Shown here piece by piece: positions 8,782 to 17,406 of a stretch of 64,000 nucleotides of DNA (the first letter of the stretch is position 1; the number at the start of each line of letters is the position of its first letter). The translations under genes were made by a program, and so were the position numbers. The notes under the pieces were generated by a model that was given only the letters and a program-made list of their open reading frames with translations, was not told where the DNA came from and did not search any database. This stretch comes from Lysobacter sp. K5869 (lineage in GTDB: Bacteria; Pseudomonadota; Gammaproteobacteria; Xanthomonadales; Xanthomonadaceae), in NCBI RefSeq assembly GCF_018847975.1, contig NZ_CP072597.1:3387001-3451000 (forward strand). The letters are read 5' to 3'.

Positions 8782-9657
8782 TTAGCGGGCCAGTCCGTCG
8801 AGCAGGGGGATTTCCTGCACGGGCTGTGCGTCGATGAACGCCGCGCCTTCCGCGCGCTCCAGCGGCAACACCGCCAACGCCAGATGGGTCGCGCCGTCGC
8901 TCGCGCTCGCCGCCACGGTTCCCAGCGCCGCGCTCTCGCCGCGCACTTCCGCGCCGGCCTCGACCGGGGCGGGGCAGGCGAACAGCGCCAGCCCGCGCTT
9001 GGCTTTGCCGAGGAAATGGGTGCGGGCGACGATTTCCTGGCCCGGATAGCAGCCCTTCTTGACGCTGTAGCCGCGCAGCCGGTCCAGCGACAACTGCTGC
9101 GGGGTCCATTGCTCGGCCTGCGACGCGGGCAGGCGCGGCAGGCCGTGGCGCAGATCGGCCAGCGCCCACTGCGCGGCCAGCGCCGCGTCGGCGGCCGCGG
9201 CCTGCGCGGCCGGCACGATGCGCAAAGCGCGCGCGGCGCCGTCCGCGCTGAGATCGATTTCGACGGGGCCGTCGCCGTCGCCGGCGATGGCCGCGCCCGC
9301 GGCGCGTTCGGGCGCGCCGAAGCGGCCTTCGATCACAAGATCTTCACGCACGCCGAGCGCGAGCTTGCTGCGGAACACGAAACGCTTGAGCGCCTCGACC
9401 AGCGCGGCCGCGTCGGCATCGGGCACGGCCAGCCAGATGCGCTGATCGGACAGGCGCAGCAAGGCGAACAGGGCGATCGCGCGGCCTTTGGGCGTGAGCC
9501 AGCCGCTCCATTGCCAGTGGCCGTCGGCCAAGGCTTTGACGGCGTTCATGAACTGCGCCTGGGCGAAAGCCGCGGCGTCGCGGCCCTCCAGAGCGATGAG
9601 TCGCTGGCCGGGCAGGGCGAAGGCCTGTCCGGGCAAGGCTTGCGGGTTGTCAGGCAT
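8782..9657 (-). CDS. ygfZ: YgfZ folate-binding Fe-S cluster repair protein
   Basis: A 291-residue GcvT-fold protein with the signature KGCYPGQE near residue 200, whose Cys is essential in the YgfZ family. QFMNAVKAL and GWLTPKGRAIALF lie in the N-terminal folate-binding region. In E. coli, YgfZ supports assembly or repair of certain Fe-S enzymes and depends on tetrahydrofolate. Here it diverges, with only 30 bases between starts, from the succinate dehydrogenase assembly and structural genes, which include the Fe-S subunit. No Shine-Dalgarno sequence is seen before the ATG, so translation may be leaderless. Confidence 0.9.
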   Translation of the reverse strand: MPDNPQALPGQAFALPGQRLIALEGRDAAAFAQAQFMNAVKALADGHWQWSGWLTPKGRAIALFALLRLSDQRIWLAVPDADAAALVEALKRFVFRSKLALGVREDLVIEGRFGAPERAAGAAIAGDGDGPVEIDLSADGAARALRIVPAAQAAAADAALAAQWALADLRHGLPRLPASQAEQWTPQQLSLDRLRGYSVKKGCYPGQEIVARTHFLGKAKRGLALFACPAPVEAGAEVRGESAALGTVAASASDGATHLALAVLPLERAEGAAFIDAQPVQEIPLLDGLAR

Positions 9658-9676
9658 GGGGGCCGGGAATTAATAT
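9647..9676 (+). promoter_or_regulatory. Candidate sigma-70 promoter for the sdh locus
   Basis: TTGTCA (9647-9652) and TAATAT (9671-9676) are 18 bases apart, in an AT-rich island unlike the surrounding GC-rich DNA. Transcription would begin at about 9683, only a few bases before the ATG at 9688. The -35 box lies inside the first codons of ygfZ on the other strand. Confidence 0.55.
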
Positions 9677-9687
9677 TTAACGCTGTG

Positions 9688-9906
9688 ATGATAGGCGAAA
9701 CCACCCCGGAAGCACGTTCGGACGACGCGTCCGAGACCCCGGCGACTCCCGTTTCCGAAACGGGAGGCCACTCGCCTTCCGCCAAGGACGTTCCCGACGA
9801 TGCGGCCGACAAGCAGCCGCTTCCGAAGGAGCACGGTGGTCGCGAGGGTCTCGAACCGACCCGCTACGGCGACTGGGAAAAGAACGGACGTTGCATCGAC
9901 TTCTAG
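9688..9906 (+). CDS. SdhAF4-like succinate dehydrogenase assembly factor (DUF1674)
   Basis: A 72-residue protein. The first 45 residues are acidic and low-complexity. The C-terminal motif GLEPTRYGDWEKNGRCIDF is the hallmark of DUF1674, which includes the mitochondrial assembly factor SDHAF4/Sdh8. SDHAF4 binds flavinylated SdhA and helps it join SdhB. The position directly before sdhC supports this role. No ribosome-binding site precedes the ATG and the predicted transcription start lies within about five bases of it, so a leaderless message is plausible. Confidence 0.85.
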   Translation: MIGETTPEARSDDASETPATPVSETGGHSPSAKDVPDDAADKQPLPKEHGGREGLEPTRYGDWEKNGRCIDF

Positions 9907-10009
9907 TCGATAAGTCCGCTCGGCTCGTTTTTCAACAGCACCCCACACCGGCGTTCCACACGCCCCCCGCCACGCGGCGCCGCCGCCCAGCCGAGATTGC
10001 CATACCCTC

Positions 10010-10405
10010 ATGGCGAACCGCGAACGACCTTTGTCGCCACACCTGCAGGTTTACCGCTGGCAGGTTCAGATGGTGACCTCGATCCTGCACCGCGCGACCG
10101 GTGTCATCCTTTCCATCGGCGCCCTGCTGATCGCCTGGGGCCTGACCGCCCTGGCCGCCGGGCCGGACGCATGGGCGACCTTCACCGCCTGCGCGCGCTC
10201 GCCGCTGGGCTTCCTGATCCTGTTCGGCTGGACCTGGGCCTTCGCCTTCCACCTGATCAACGGCATCCGCCATCTGATCCAGGACGCGGGCTACGCCTAC
10301 AAGATCCAGTCCTTCGTCCGCAACAGCTGGATCAGCGTCATCGGCAGCCTGCTGCTGACCGCCGCGATCTGGGTCGTCGCCATGATGTCGCGAGGTGGCG
10401 CATGA
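10010..10405 (+). CDS. sdhC: Succinate dehydrogenase cytochrome b556 subunit
   Basis: A 131-residue membrane anchor with three hydrophobic segments (about residues 26-50, 62-86 and 106-126). The N-terminal RPLSPHLQVYRWQVQMVTSILHRATG is the SdhC signature region, with Ser and Arg near the quinone site and SILHRATG leading into helix 1; FAFHLINGIRHL contains the His expected to ligate haem b. It anchors SdhAB to the inner membrane and passes electrons to ubiquinone. Its stop overlaps the sdhD start. Confidence 0.93.
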   Translation: MANRERPLSPHLQVYRWQVQMVTSILHRATGVILSIGALLIAWGLTALAAGPDAWATFTACARSPLGFLILFGWTWAFAFHLINGIRHLIQDAGYAYKIQSFVRNSWISVIGSLLLTAAIWVVAMMSRGGA

Positions 10406-10800
10406 GCATCTTCAGCCAAAAGCAACTGCGCACCCCGCTCAAGTCCGCGCGCGGACTGGGTTCGGCGAAGGACGGCACGCACCACTTCGTGGTCCAGCGC
10501 GTCACCGCGATCGCGCTGATCTTCCTGTGCCTGTACGTGATCGGCCTGATCGTGTCGTGGATCGGCGGCGACTACGCCAGCGTCCGCGCCAGCGTCGCCC
10601 ATCCCTGCAACGCGGTGCTGCTGAGCGCGTTCGTCGTGGCGATGTTCTGGCACGCCAAGCTCGGCCTGCAGACCGTCATCGAGGACTACGTCCACGCCCC
10701 GGGCCTGGCGGTCGCTTCGCAGATCGCCGTCGTTTTCGTTTGCGCACTCGCGGCCCTGGCCAGCGTGCTCGCCATCATCCGCATCGCGCTGGGAGCCTGA
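10402..10800 (+). CDS. sdhD: Succinate dehydrogenase membrane anchor subunit
   Basis: A 132-residue protein with three membrane segments. FVVQRVTAIALIFLCLYVIG is the first helix, FWHAKLGLQTVIEDYVHAPG holds the conserved His and the Asp-Tyr of the quinone/haem region, and the last 25 residues form the third helix. It pairs with SdhC. The start ATG overlaps the sdhC stop (ATGA), and sdhA begins three bases after its stop. Confidence 0.93.
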   Translation: MSIFSQKQLRTPLKSARGLGSAKDGTHHFVVQRVTAIALIFLCLYVIGLIVSWIGGDYASVRASVAHPCNAVLLSAFVVAMFWHAKLGLQTVIEDYVHAPGLAVASQIAVVFVCALAALASVLAIIRIALGA

Positions 10801-10803
10801 TCC

Positions 10804-12597
10804 GTGGCCTCTGCCTACAAGATTCACGAACACACCTTCGACATGGTCGTGGTCGGCGCCGGCGGCGCCGGTCTGCGCGCCACCTTCGGCCTGGCCCAGA
10901 AGGGCCTGAAGACCGCCTGCATCACCAAGGTGTTCCCGACCCGTTCGCACACCGTGGCGGCGCAGGGCGGCGTGGCCGCCGCGCTCGCCAACATGGGCGA
11001 CGACAACTGGAAGTACCACTTCTACGACACCGTCAAGGGCTCGGACTGGCTGGGCGACCAGGACGCCATCGAGTACATGTGCCGCGAAGCGATTCCGGCC
11101 ATCATCGAGCTCGAACACTACGGCGTGCCGTTCTCGCGCACCGACGACGGCAAGATCTACCAGCGTCCGTTCGGCGGCATGACCACCAAGTTCGGCAAGG
11201 GCCCGCCGGCGCAGCGCACCTGCGCCGCGGCCGACCGCACCGGCCACGCGATCCTGCATACCCTGTACCAGCAGTCGCTGGCGCACGACGCGCAGTTCTT
11301 CATCGAATACTTCGCCCTCGACCTGATCATGGACGAGCACGGCGCCTGCCGCGGCGTGCTCGCGCTGGACATGGCCGAAGGCACCCTGCACCTGTTCAAG
11401 GCGCAGGGCACGGTGCTGGCCACCGGCGGCTACGGCCGCGCCTACTTCAGCGCCACCTCGGCCCACACCTGCACCGGCGACGGCGGCGGCATGGCCCTGC
11501 GCGCCGGCCTGGGCATGCAGGACATGGAGTTCGTGCAGTTCCACCCGACCGGCATCTACGGCGCCGGCTGCCTGATCACCGAAGGCGTGCGCGGCGAAGG
11601 CGGCATCCTGCGCAACAGCAGCGGCGAGCGCTTCATGGAGCGCTACGCGCCGAGCGTGAAGGACCTCGCCCCGCGCGACATGGTCAGCCGCGCGATGACC
11701 ATGGAAATCCGCGACGGCCGCGGCGTCGGCGAGCACAAGGACCACATCCTGCTCGACCTGACCCACCTCGGCCCGGAAGTCATCCACAAGAAGCTGCCGG
11801 GCATCGCCGAATCGGCGCGCATCTTCGCCGGCGTGGACGTGGAGAAGCAGCCGATCCCGGTGATTCCGACCGTGCACTACAACATGGGCGGCATCCCCAC
11901 CAACTACCACGGCGAAGTGGTGCAGCTGCGCGACGGCAACCCCGACGCGGTGGTCCCGGGCCTGTACGCGATCGGCGAAGCCGCCTGCGTGTCGGTGCAC
12001 GGCGCCAACCGCCTGGGCTCGAACTCGCTGCTCGATCTGGTCGTGTTCGGCCGCGCGGTCGCCAACCGCTGCGCCGAAACCATCGTTCCGGACGGCAAGC
12101 AGGCGCCGCTCGCGGCCGATGCCTGCGACGTCGCCCTGGCGCGCCTGGACAAGCTGCGCAACGCCAGCGGCAGCACGCCGACCTCGGTCATCCGCGACAA
12201 GATGCAGCGCACCATGCAGGCCGACGCGGCGGTGTTCCGCACCAGCCAGACCCTCGCCGAAGGTGTGGCCAAGATGCGCGACATCCATGCCTCGTTCGCC
12301 GACGTCAAGGTCACCGACCGTTCGATGGTGTGGAACTCGGACCTGATCGAAACCTTCGAGCTGGCCAACCTGCTCGATCAGGCGCTGGTCACCATCGTGT
12401 CGGCCGAGAACCGCAAGGAATCGCGCGGCGCGCATGCGCACGAGGACTTCCCGGAGCGCGACGACGCGCACTGGCAGAAGCACACGCTGTGCTGGGTGGA
12501 CGAGAAGGGCAATACCCGCATCGACTACCGCCCCGTCCACATGCAGCCGATGACGGGCGATGTCGAATCGATCCCGCCGGCCAAGCGCGTCTACTGA
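10804..12597 (+). CDS. sdhA: Succinate dehydrogenase flavoprotein subunit
   Basis: A 597-residue catalytic subunit oxidising succinate to fumarate in the citric acid cycle. An FAD dinucleotide fold ([17 protein letters not shown]) is followed by [15 protein letters not shown], where the His carries covalent [23 protein letters not shown] and [20 protein letters not shown] are the substrate and adenine-binding segments. The start is GTG at 10804. Two FAD/assembly factors (an SdhAF4-like protein upstream, SdhE downstream) flank the operon, matching its need for flavinylation and assembly. Confidence 0.95.
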   Translation: MASAYKIHEHTFDMVVVGAGGAGLRATFGLAQKGLKTACITKVFPTRSHTVAAQGGVAAALANMGDDNWKYHFYDTVKGSDWLGDQDAIEYMCREAIPAIIELEHYGVPFSRTDDGKIYQRPFGGMTTKFGKGPPAQRTCAAADRTGHAILHTLYQQSLAHDAQFFIEYFALDLIMDEHGACRGVLALDMAEGTLHLFKAQGTVLATGGYGRAYFSATSAHTCTGDGGGMALRAGLGMQDMEFVQFHPTGIYGAGCLITEGVRGEGGILRNSSGERFMERYAPSVKDLAPRDMVSRAMTMEIRDGRGVGEHKDHILLDLTHLGPEVIHKKLPGIAESARIFAGVDVEKQPIPVIPTVHYNMGGIPTNYHGEVVQLRDGNPDAVVPGLYAIGEAACVSVHGANRLGSNSLLDLVVFGRAVANRCAETIVPDGKQAPLAADACDVALARLDKLRNASGSTPTSVIRDKMQRTMQADAAVFRTSQTLAEGVAKMRDIHASFADVKVTDRSMVWNSDLIETFELANLLDQALVTIVSAENRKESRGAHAHEDFPERDDAHWQKHTLCWVDEKGNTRIDYRPVHMQPMTGDVESIPPAKRVY

Positions 12598-12612
12598 TCA
12601 GGAGCCGCCGAC

Positions 12613-13401
12613 ATGGCCGAATTCTCACTGCCGAAGAACTCCAAGATCCAGAAGGGCCGCCACTGGGCGACGCCGGGCGCCAAGCAGCCGCGCACCTTCA
12701 AGGTCTACCGCTGGAACCCCGACGACGGCATGAACCCGCGCGTCGATACGTACGAGGTCGATCTGGCCTCGTGCGGTCCGATGGTTCTGGACGCGCTGAT
12801 CAAGATCAAGAACGAGATCGACCCGACCCTGACCTTCCGCCGCTCCTGCCGCGAAGGCATCTGCGGTTCGTGCGCGATGAACATCGACGGCACCAACACC
12901 CTGGCGTGCACCCGCGCCATCGCCGATTGCGGCGACGCCAAGGGCGAAGTGCCGATCTATCCGTTGCCGCACATGGACGTGGTCAAGGATCTGGTCCCGG
13001 ACCTGACCCACTTCTACGCCCAGTACGCCTCGATCCGCCCGTGGCTGCGCACCCAGAGCCCGACCCCGTCGGACCGCGAGCGCCTGCAGACCCCGGCCGA
13101 CCGCGAGAAGCTCGACGGCCTGTACGAATGCATCCTGTGCGCGTGCTGCTCGACCAGCTGCCCGAGCTACTGGTGGAACGGCGACCGCTACCTCGGTCCG
13201 GCGATCCTGCTTCAGGCCTACCGCTGGATCATCGACTCGCGCGATGAAGACACCGGTGCGCGCCTCGACGATCTGGAAGACCCGTTCAAGCTCTATCGCT
13301 GCCACACCATCATGAACTGCGCGCGGACCTGCCCGAAGGGCTTGAATCCGGCGCAGGCCATCGGCGAGATCAAGAAGCTGATGCTGCAGCGCCGGGTCTG
13401 A
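12613..13401 (+). CDS. sdhB: Succinate dehydrogenase iron-sulfur subunit
   Basis: A 262-residue protein with three Fe-S centres. The [2Fe-2S] ligands lie in [16 protein letters not shown] plus a later Cys in LACTRAI. The [4Fe-4S] and [3Fe-4S] ligands lie in [17 protein letters not shown] and [17 protein letters not shown]. It carries electrons from SdhA to the quinone site of SdhCD. A good AGGAG site precedes the ATG. A terminator-like hairpin follows the stop. Confidence 0.95.
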   Translation: MAEFSLPKNSKIQKGRHWATPGAKQPRTFKVYRWNPDDGMNPRVDTYEVDLASCGPMVLDALIKIKNEIDPTLTFRRSCREGICGSCAMNIDGTNTLACTRAIADCGDAKGEVPIYPLPHMDVVKDLVPDLTHFYAQYASIRPWLRTQSPTPSDRERLQTPADREKLDGLYECILCACCSTSCPSYWWNGDRYLGPAILLQAYRWIIDSRDEDTGARLDDLEDPFKLYRCHTIMNCARTCPKGLNPAQAIGEIKKLMLQRRV

Positions 13402-13441
13402 TTCCGAGCCGGCTTGTCGGCGCGGGTCTTGAGCGACATTG

Positions 13442-13479
13442 ACGCCGCCGTCCGCATCGCGGGCGGCGGCGTTTTCGTT
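13442..13479 (+). terminator. Hairpin after sdhB
   Basis: ACGCCGCCGTCCGC and GCGGGCGGCGGCGT form a 14-base stem with one mismatch and a three-base loop, followed by TTTCGTT. It probably ends or attenuates the sdhCDAB transcript ahead of the MAPEG and sdhE genes. Confidence 0.6.
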
Positions 13480-13606
13480 GGCGCCGCGCATCGGCCGCAG
13501 GTGCAGTGGCGGCGGCGCCGCGTTTGACGGAGGATGCGCGCTGGCGCGGTTCGCCGCGCTCCATCCACCGCCGCGCCCGCGCGGCCCGCCACGGAGTGCA
13601 GCGACG

Positions 13607-14029
13607 ATGCAGAGCAAGGCGATCTTCCTTCCCGCGCTGGCGATGGCCGCGCTGACCTGCGCGGTGTGGCTGCGCATGTTCTACGTGCGCATCGGCCAGA
13701 TGCGGCGCGACCGCATCCATCCGCAAGCGGTGGCGACCTCGGCGCAAGCGGTGGCGAAGCTGACCGAATCCAAGGCGGCGGACAATTTCCGCAACCTGTT
13801 CGAGCTGCCGGTGCTGTTTTATTTCGCGCTGACCGTGGCCGCGTTCAACGGCTTCGACGACGCGGCGACCTTGGCGCTGGCGTGGCTGTTCGTCGCCTTG
13901 CGCATCGCCCACAGCGCGATCCAGTGCGGCTACAACAAAGTGATGCACCGCTTCTACGCCTACGCCGCCGGCGGCTTGGCGCTGTGGGCGTTGTGGGCGC
14001 GCATCGGCGTCGGCTTGCTGACGCAGTGA
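13607..14029 (+). CDS. MAPEG-family membrane protein
   Basis: A 140-residue protein with four hydrophobic segments (about residues 4-22, 66-83, 84-102 and 117-137). The conserved stretch ADNFRNLFELPVLFYF matches the MAPEG family (membrane-associated eicosanoid and glutathione metabolism proteins), where Asn/Glu in this loop face the glutathione site. Bacterial members are mostly uncharacterised. A GGAG site lies 11 bases before the ATG; the longer reading frame upstream of this ATG is Arg/Ala-rich and not convincing. It sits between sdhB and sdhE without an obvious functional link. Confidence 0.8.
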   Translation: MQSKAIFLPALAMAALTCAVWLRMFYVRIGQMRRDRIHPQAVATSAQAVAKLTESKAADNFRNLFELPVLFYFALTVAAFNGFDDAATLALAWLFVALRIAHSAIQCGYNKVMHRFYAYAAGGLALWALWARIGVGLLTQ

Positions 14030-14061
14030 CGCGCGCGGACCGGTAATCGCAGGAGAACACG

Positions 14062-14334
14062 ATGAGCGACACCCCCTCGGCCGAAGAGCGCGACGAACTC
14101 GAACTGCGCCGCCTGCGCTGGCGCTGCCGCCGCGGCATGCGCGAGCTCGACCAATTGCTCGGGCGTTATCTCGACCGCGTGTGGCGGCAGTCTTCCGAAG
14201 ACGAGCGCGGGGTTTTCCTACGGCTGCTGGAAACCGAGGACGATAAGCTCTGGCACTGGTTCATGGGCCACGAGGAAGCGCAGGATGCGCGGTTGCAGGG
14301 GCTGGTGGAGAAGATCCGCAACATCCCGGTGTGA
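14062..14334 (+). CDS. sdhE: FAD assembly factor SdhE
   Basis: A 90-residue helical protein of the SdhE/YgfY (Sdh5/SDHAF2) family, needed for covalent flavinylation of SdhA. The family core is visible: [19 protein letters not shown] with the conserved RGMRELD (the RGxxE motif), then [15 protein letters not shown]. An AGGAG site precedes the ATG. In E. coli sdhE is next to ygfX and ygfZ; both partners also occur in this locus. Confidence 0.93.
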   Translation: MSDTPSAEERDELELRRLRWRCRRGMRELDQLLGRYLDRVWRQSSEDERGVFLRLLETEDDKLWHWFMGHEEAQDARLQGLVEKIRNIPV

Positions 14335-14512
14335 GGCGGCGCGACGCGGCGGCCGGTTGGGCTGGGTCGGCGCGCGCGATGCGGCGGCGGTTCGATCGGC
14401 TTGCGCGCGCGACGCGGCGGCGCTGAGCCGGCGCACGGCGCGATGGTTGGTCGAACGATGGAGGGTCGCGCGCGTGGCGCGACGGCGGGTAGCGCGTTCG
14501 ACGGCCGCGCGC

Positions 14513-14992
14513 GTGGCGCGCCAATTCGTCGAGCGTCGGACGGCCGAATGCGCGCTTGCGTCGCATGCCGACGAACTCGCGCCCGGTTGCGTCGTCTGGC
14601 GCCCGTCGCGGCTGCTGGCCGCGGGGCTGGTCCTGATCGGCTGGCTGGCCGCCTGCGCCACGCTCGCCAGCGAACTGCCGGCGTGGCTGGCTTGGCCCGT
14701 CGCCTCGCTCGCGGCGGGGTGGGGCGCGGCCCTGGCCCGGCGCGAACTGCGCCGCCCGCCGCGCCGGCTGCGCTTCGCCGGTCCGCGCGTCTGGCTGGAC
14801 GGCGCGCCCCTCGCGCGGGCGCGCCTGCACTGGCGCGGGCCGCTGGCGAGGCTGGAGTTCCGCGCCGCCGACGGCGCCCGCGGCCGCCTGCTGTGGTGGC
14901 CCGACCGCCTGGACGCCCGCGCCCGTCGTGAACTCCGGCTGGCCGCCGCGGTCGCAAACGCTGCGCCCACGGCGCGTTCGGTGGCACCATGA
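14513..14992 (+). CDS. YgfX-like membrane protein following sdhE
   Basis: The convincing part runs from APGCVVWRPSRLLAAGLVL to the end. It has two hydrophobic segments (about residues 32-50 and 53-70 from this start), then a basic RRELRRPPRRLRF stretch and a soluble tail with WRGPLARLEFRAADGARG and RGRLLWWPDRLDARARREL. This is the architecture of YgfX (CptA), the inner-membrane protein paired with SdhE in enterobacteria and once proposed as a toxin with SdhE as antitoxin. No ATG fits; the GTG at 14513 is my choice and the GTG at 14474 is possible. The upstream frame is Arg/Ala low-complexity and probably untranslated. Confidence 0.65.
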   Translation: MARQFVERRTAECALASHADELAPGCVVWRPSRLLAAGLVLIGWLAACATLASELPAWLAWPVASLAAGWGAALARRELRRPPRRLRFAGPRVWLDGAPLARARLHWRGPLARLEFRAADGARGRLLWWPDRLDARARRELRLAAAVANAAPTARSVAP

Positions 14993-15020
14993 GCGGGGCT
15001 CAGGAACCCGGAACGCGAAC

Positions 15021-15040
15021 GTAGGAGCGGCAGCGCCGCA
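15021..15040 (+). repeat. Partial GTAGGAGCGGC repeat
   Basis: GTAGGAGCGGCAGCGCCGCA is a truncated copy of the repeat seen complete at 45.6 kb. It lies in the short spacer before lolC/E. Confidence 0.5.
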
Positions 15041-15094
15041 TTCCGCCGCCGATTCCCTCCCGATCCCCGATCCCCATCTCCCAGTCCGGGCTCC

Positions 15095-16339
15095 ATGTTC
15101 AAACCCATTTCCGTCGCCATCGGCCTGCGCTACCTGCGCGCCAAACGCCGCAACGGCTTCATCTCCTTCATCTCGCTCGCCTCCATCGCCGGCATCGCCC
15201 TGGGCGTGACCGCGCTGATCACCACGCTGGCGGTGATGAGCGGCTTCCAGCGCGAAATCCGCGACCGCATGCTGCAGATGGCCGCCCACGCCACCGTCAG
15301 CGCCTACGGCGAACCGCTGGAGGACTGGCGCCACGCGGTCGATCTGGCCATGGCCGACAAGCGCGTCGCCGGCGCGGCGCCTTATGTGGAGAAGGAAGCG
15401 CTGCTCTCGGCCGCGCGCCAGCAGCCCGCGGTGGTGCGCGGCATCGATCCGGCGCTGGAGCGCCGCGTCTCGGTGCTGGCCGACAGGATGGTCGAGGGCA
15501 AGCTCGACGCGCTGGAACCGGGCAGCTTCAAGATCGTGCTCGGCAAGGAACTGGCGCTGTGGATGGGCGCGCAGGTCGGCGACAGCGTGGTGGTGATGAC
15601 CGCCGACGGCCGCAGCACGCCGATGGGCGCGATGCCGCAGCTCAAGCGCTTCACCGTCAGCGGCATCTTCGAGGCCGGCTACAACGAATTCGACCGCGGT
15701 CTGGCCGTGGTCAACATGCAGGACCTGCAGCGCGTGCTGCGCATGGGCGAGGGCGTCACCGGCGTGCGCCTGAAGCTGCACGACATGGATCAGGCCTGGG
15801 ATGTGGCGCGCGAGCTGTCGGTCAACCTCGGCGGCCCGTACCGGGTCAGCGACTGGAGCAGCGACAACGCCAACATGTTCCGCGCGCTGAAGATGGAGAA
15901 GACGGTGATGGCGATCCTGCTGTCGCTGATCATCGCCATGGGCGCGTTCAATCTGGTGTCCTCGCAGGTGATGCTGGTCACCGACAAGCAGGCCGACATC
16001 GCGATCCAGCGCACCCTCGGTCTCACGCCGATGAGCGTGATGCGCATCTTCGTGGTCCAGGGCACGCTGATCGGCATCATCGGCACGGTGATCGGCGTGA
16101 TCGGCGGCATCGTGCTGACCTTGAACCTCGAACGCATCCTCAAGGCCATCGAGACGGTGCTCGGCGTGCAGCTGATGCCGGAGGACGTCTACTACATCAC
16201 CGGCCTGCCGACCGATCTGCAGACCAGCGACGTGACCATCATCGCCTGCGTCGCCCTGGCCATGGCGTTCCTCGCCACCATCTATCCCGCCTGGCGCGCC
16301 GCGCGCACGGCCCCGGCCGAGGCGCTGCGCTATGAATGA
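15095..16339 (+). CDS. lolC: Lipoprotein-releasing ABC transporter permease LolC/LolE family
   Basis: A 414-residue inner-membrane permease. The N-terminal [40 protein letters not shown] is typical of LolC/E, with the first helix at residues 24-46. A large periplasmic domain follows (about residues 47-270), then three helices near residues 272-296, 318-346 and 383-403. With LolD it extracts lipoproteins from the inner membrane for transfer to LolA. Only one permease gene is present, so it may form a homodimer, as in LolF-type systems, or a second copy may lie elsewhere. Its 3' end overlaps lolD by eight bases. Confidence 0.9.
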   Translation: MFKPISVAIGLRYLRAKRRNGFISFISLASIAGIALGVTALITTLAVMSGFQREIRDRMLQMAAHATVSAYGEPLEDWRHAVDLAMADKRVAGAAPYVEKEALLSAARQQPAVVRGIDPALERRVSVLADRMVEGKLDALEPGSFKIVLGKELALWMGAQVGDSVVVMTADGRSTPMGAMPQLKRFTVSGIFEAGYNEFDRGLAVVNMQDLQRVLRMGEGVTGVRLKLHDMDQAWDVARELSVNLGGPYRVSDWSSDNANMFRALKMEKTVMAILLSLIIAMGAFNLVSSQVMLVTDKQADIAIQRTLGLTPMSVMRIFVVQGTLIGIIGTVIGVIGGIVLTLNLERILKAIETVLGVQLMPEDVYYITGLPTDLQTSDVTIIACVALAMAFLATIYPAWRAARTAPAEALRYE

Positions 16340-17078
16340 CGCCACCGCGAACCGCGCGGACGCCTCCGCGTCCGCCGCCGAGACCGTGCTGAGCTGCCAG
16401 GGTCTGGCGATGACCTATTCGGAAGGCAAGCTGCACACGCCGGTGTTCAACGGCCTGGACTTCGACGTGCGCCGCGGCGAGACCGTCGCCATCCTCGGCG
16501 CGTCCGGCGCCGGCAAGAGTACGCTGCTGCACCTGCTCGGCGGCCTGGACACGCCGACCGCGGGCGAGGTCTACGTCGCCGGCCAGCGCATGAACTCGCT
16601 GTCCGACCGCGCGCGCGGCCTGCTGCGCAACCGCGCGCTGGGCTTCGTCTACCAGTTCCACCACCTGCTGCCCGAATTCACCGCGCTGGAGAACGTGATG
16701 CTGCCGGTGCTGCTCGGCGGCCGCGATTCGCCGTCGGTGAAGGAAGCCACCCAGCGCGCGACCGCGCTGCTGGAGTCGGTCGGCCTGAGCCATCGCCTGG
16801 GCCACAAGCCGGGCGAACTGTCCGGCGGCGAACGCCAGCGCGCGGCGGTCGCGCGCGCGCTGGTCAATCGTCCGGCCTGCGTGCTGGGCGACGAACCCAC
16901 CGGCAACCTCGACGAGAAGACCGCCGCGACGGTGTTCGAGCTGATGCTCTCGCTCAACCGCGATCAGGGCACGAGCCTGGTGATGGTGACCCACGACCGG
17001 CGTCTGGCGCGGCGCCTGGATCGGGTGATGGAGCTGCACGAAGGCAAGCTGCGCGAATTGGCGGCGGGCGAAGTCTGA
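16332..17078 (+). CDS. lolD: Lipoprotein-releasing ABC transporter ATPase LolD
   Basis: A 248-residue ABC ATPase. Walker [10 protein letters not shown] begins at residue 56, the signature is [15 protein letters not shown], and Walker B is [12 protein letters not shown] with the LolD/MacB-typical EPTGNLD. The characteristic [17 protein letters not shown] segment is present. It drives lipoprotein release with the overlapping permease gene upstream. Confidence 0.93.
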   Translation: MNDATANRADASASAAETVLSCQGLAMTYSEGKLHTPVFNGLDFDVRRGETVAILGASGAGKSTLLHLLGGLDTPTAGEVYVAGQRMNSLSDRARGLLRNRALGFVYQFHHLLPEFTALENVMLPVLLGGRDSPSVKEATQRATALLESVGLSHRLGHKPGELSGGERQRAAVARALVNRPACVLGDEPTGNLDEKTAATVFELMLSLNRDQGTSLVMVTHDRRLARRLDRVMELHEGKLRELAAGEV

Positions 17079-17406
17079 TCGCCCGCTCCGCGCCAGCCGC
17101 GTAACCCGACTGTAGGAGCGGCGCAAGCCGCGACCGCGACAACACGCCGACGCCGAAACCTTCGATGCGAGCGGCTTCGCTCCGGCGACGATTCGTGCCT
17201 GCGCTGCGCGATCGTCCGCGTGATCGCGGGCATGAAGGCTCCGACCGGCATCCGCGTCGATGGCCTACCCACCGTTCGGATTTTTAGCAATGTCCGCCGA
17301 CTGGCCGCGGCCCTAAGATTCGTTGAGCCGACCGAAGCGAATGCGACTCCGCAGCCGGAGCGCGACCCGGCGGCGCAATCCAATTCAGCGGCGAAGGAGT
17401 ATCGCC
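17079..17406. other. Intergenic region with one palindromic repeat
   Basis: No gene is visible in these 328 bases. A single GTAGGAGCGGC-type repeat (17111-17140, TGTAGGAGCGGCGCAAGCCG then CGACCGCGAC) follows lolD. The rest probably holds the promoter of comEC, but I see no convincing boxes. Confidence 0.6.

Noticed and set aside
14062..14992. SdhE/YgfX as an active toxin-antitoxin (CptAB) module
   Set aside because: SdhE is established as a flavinylation factor, and the locus around sdhCDAB explains it. The toxin reading of YgfX is not supported by anything in this sequence.
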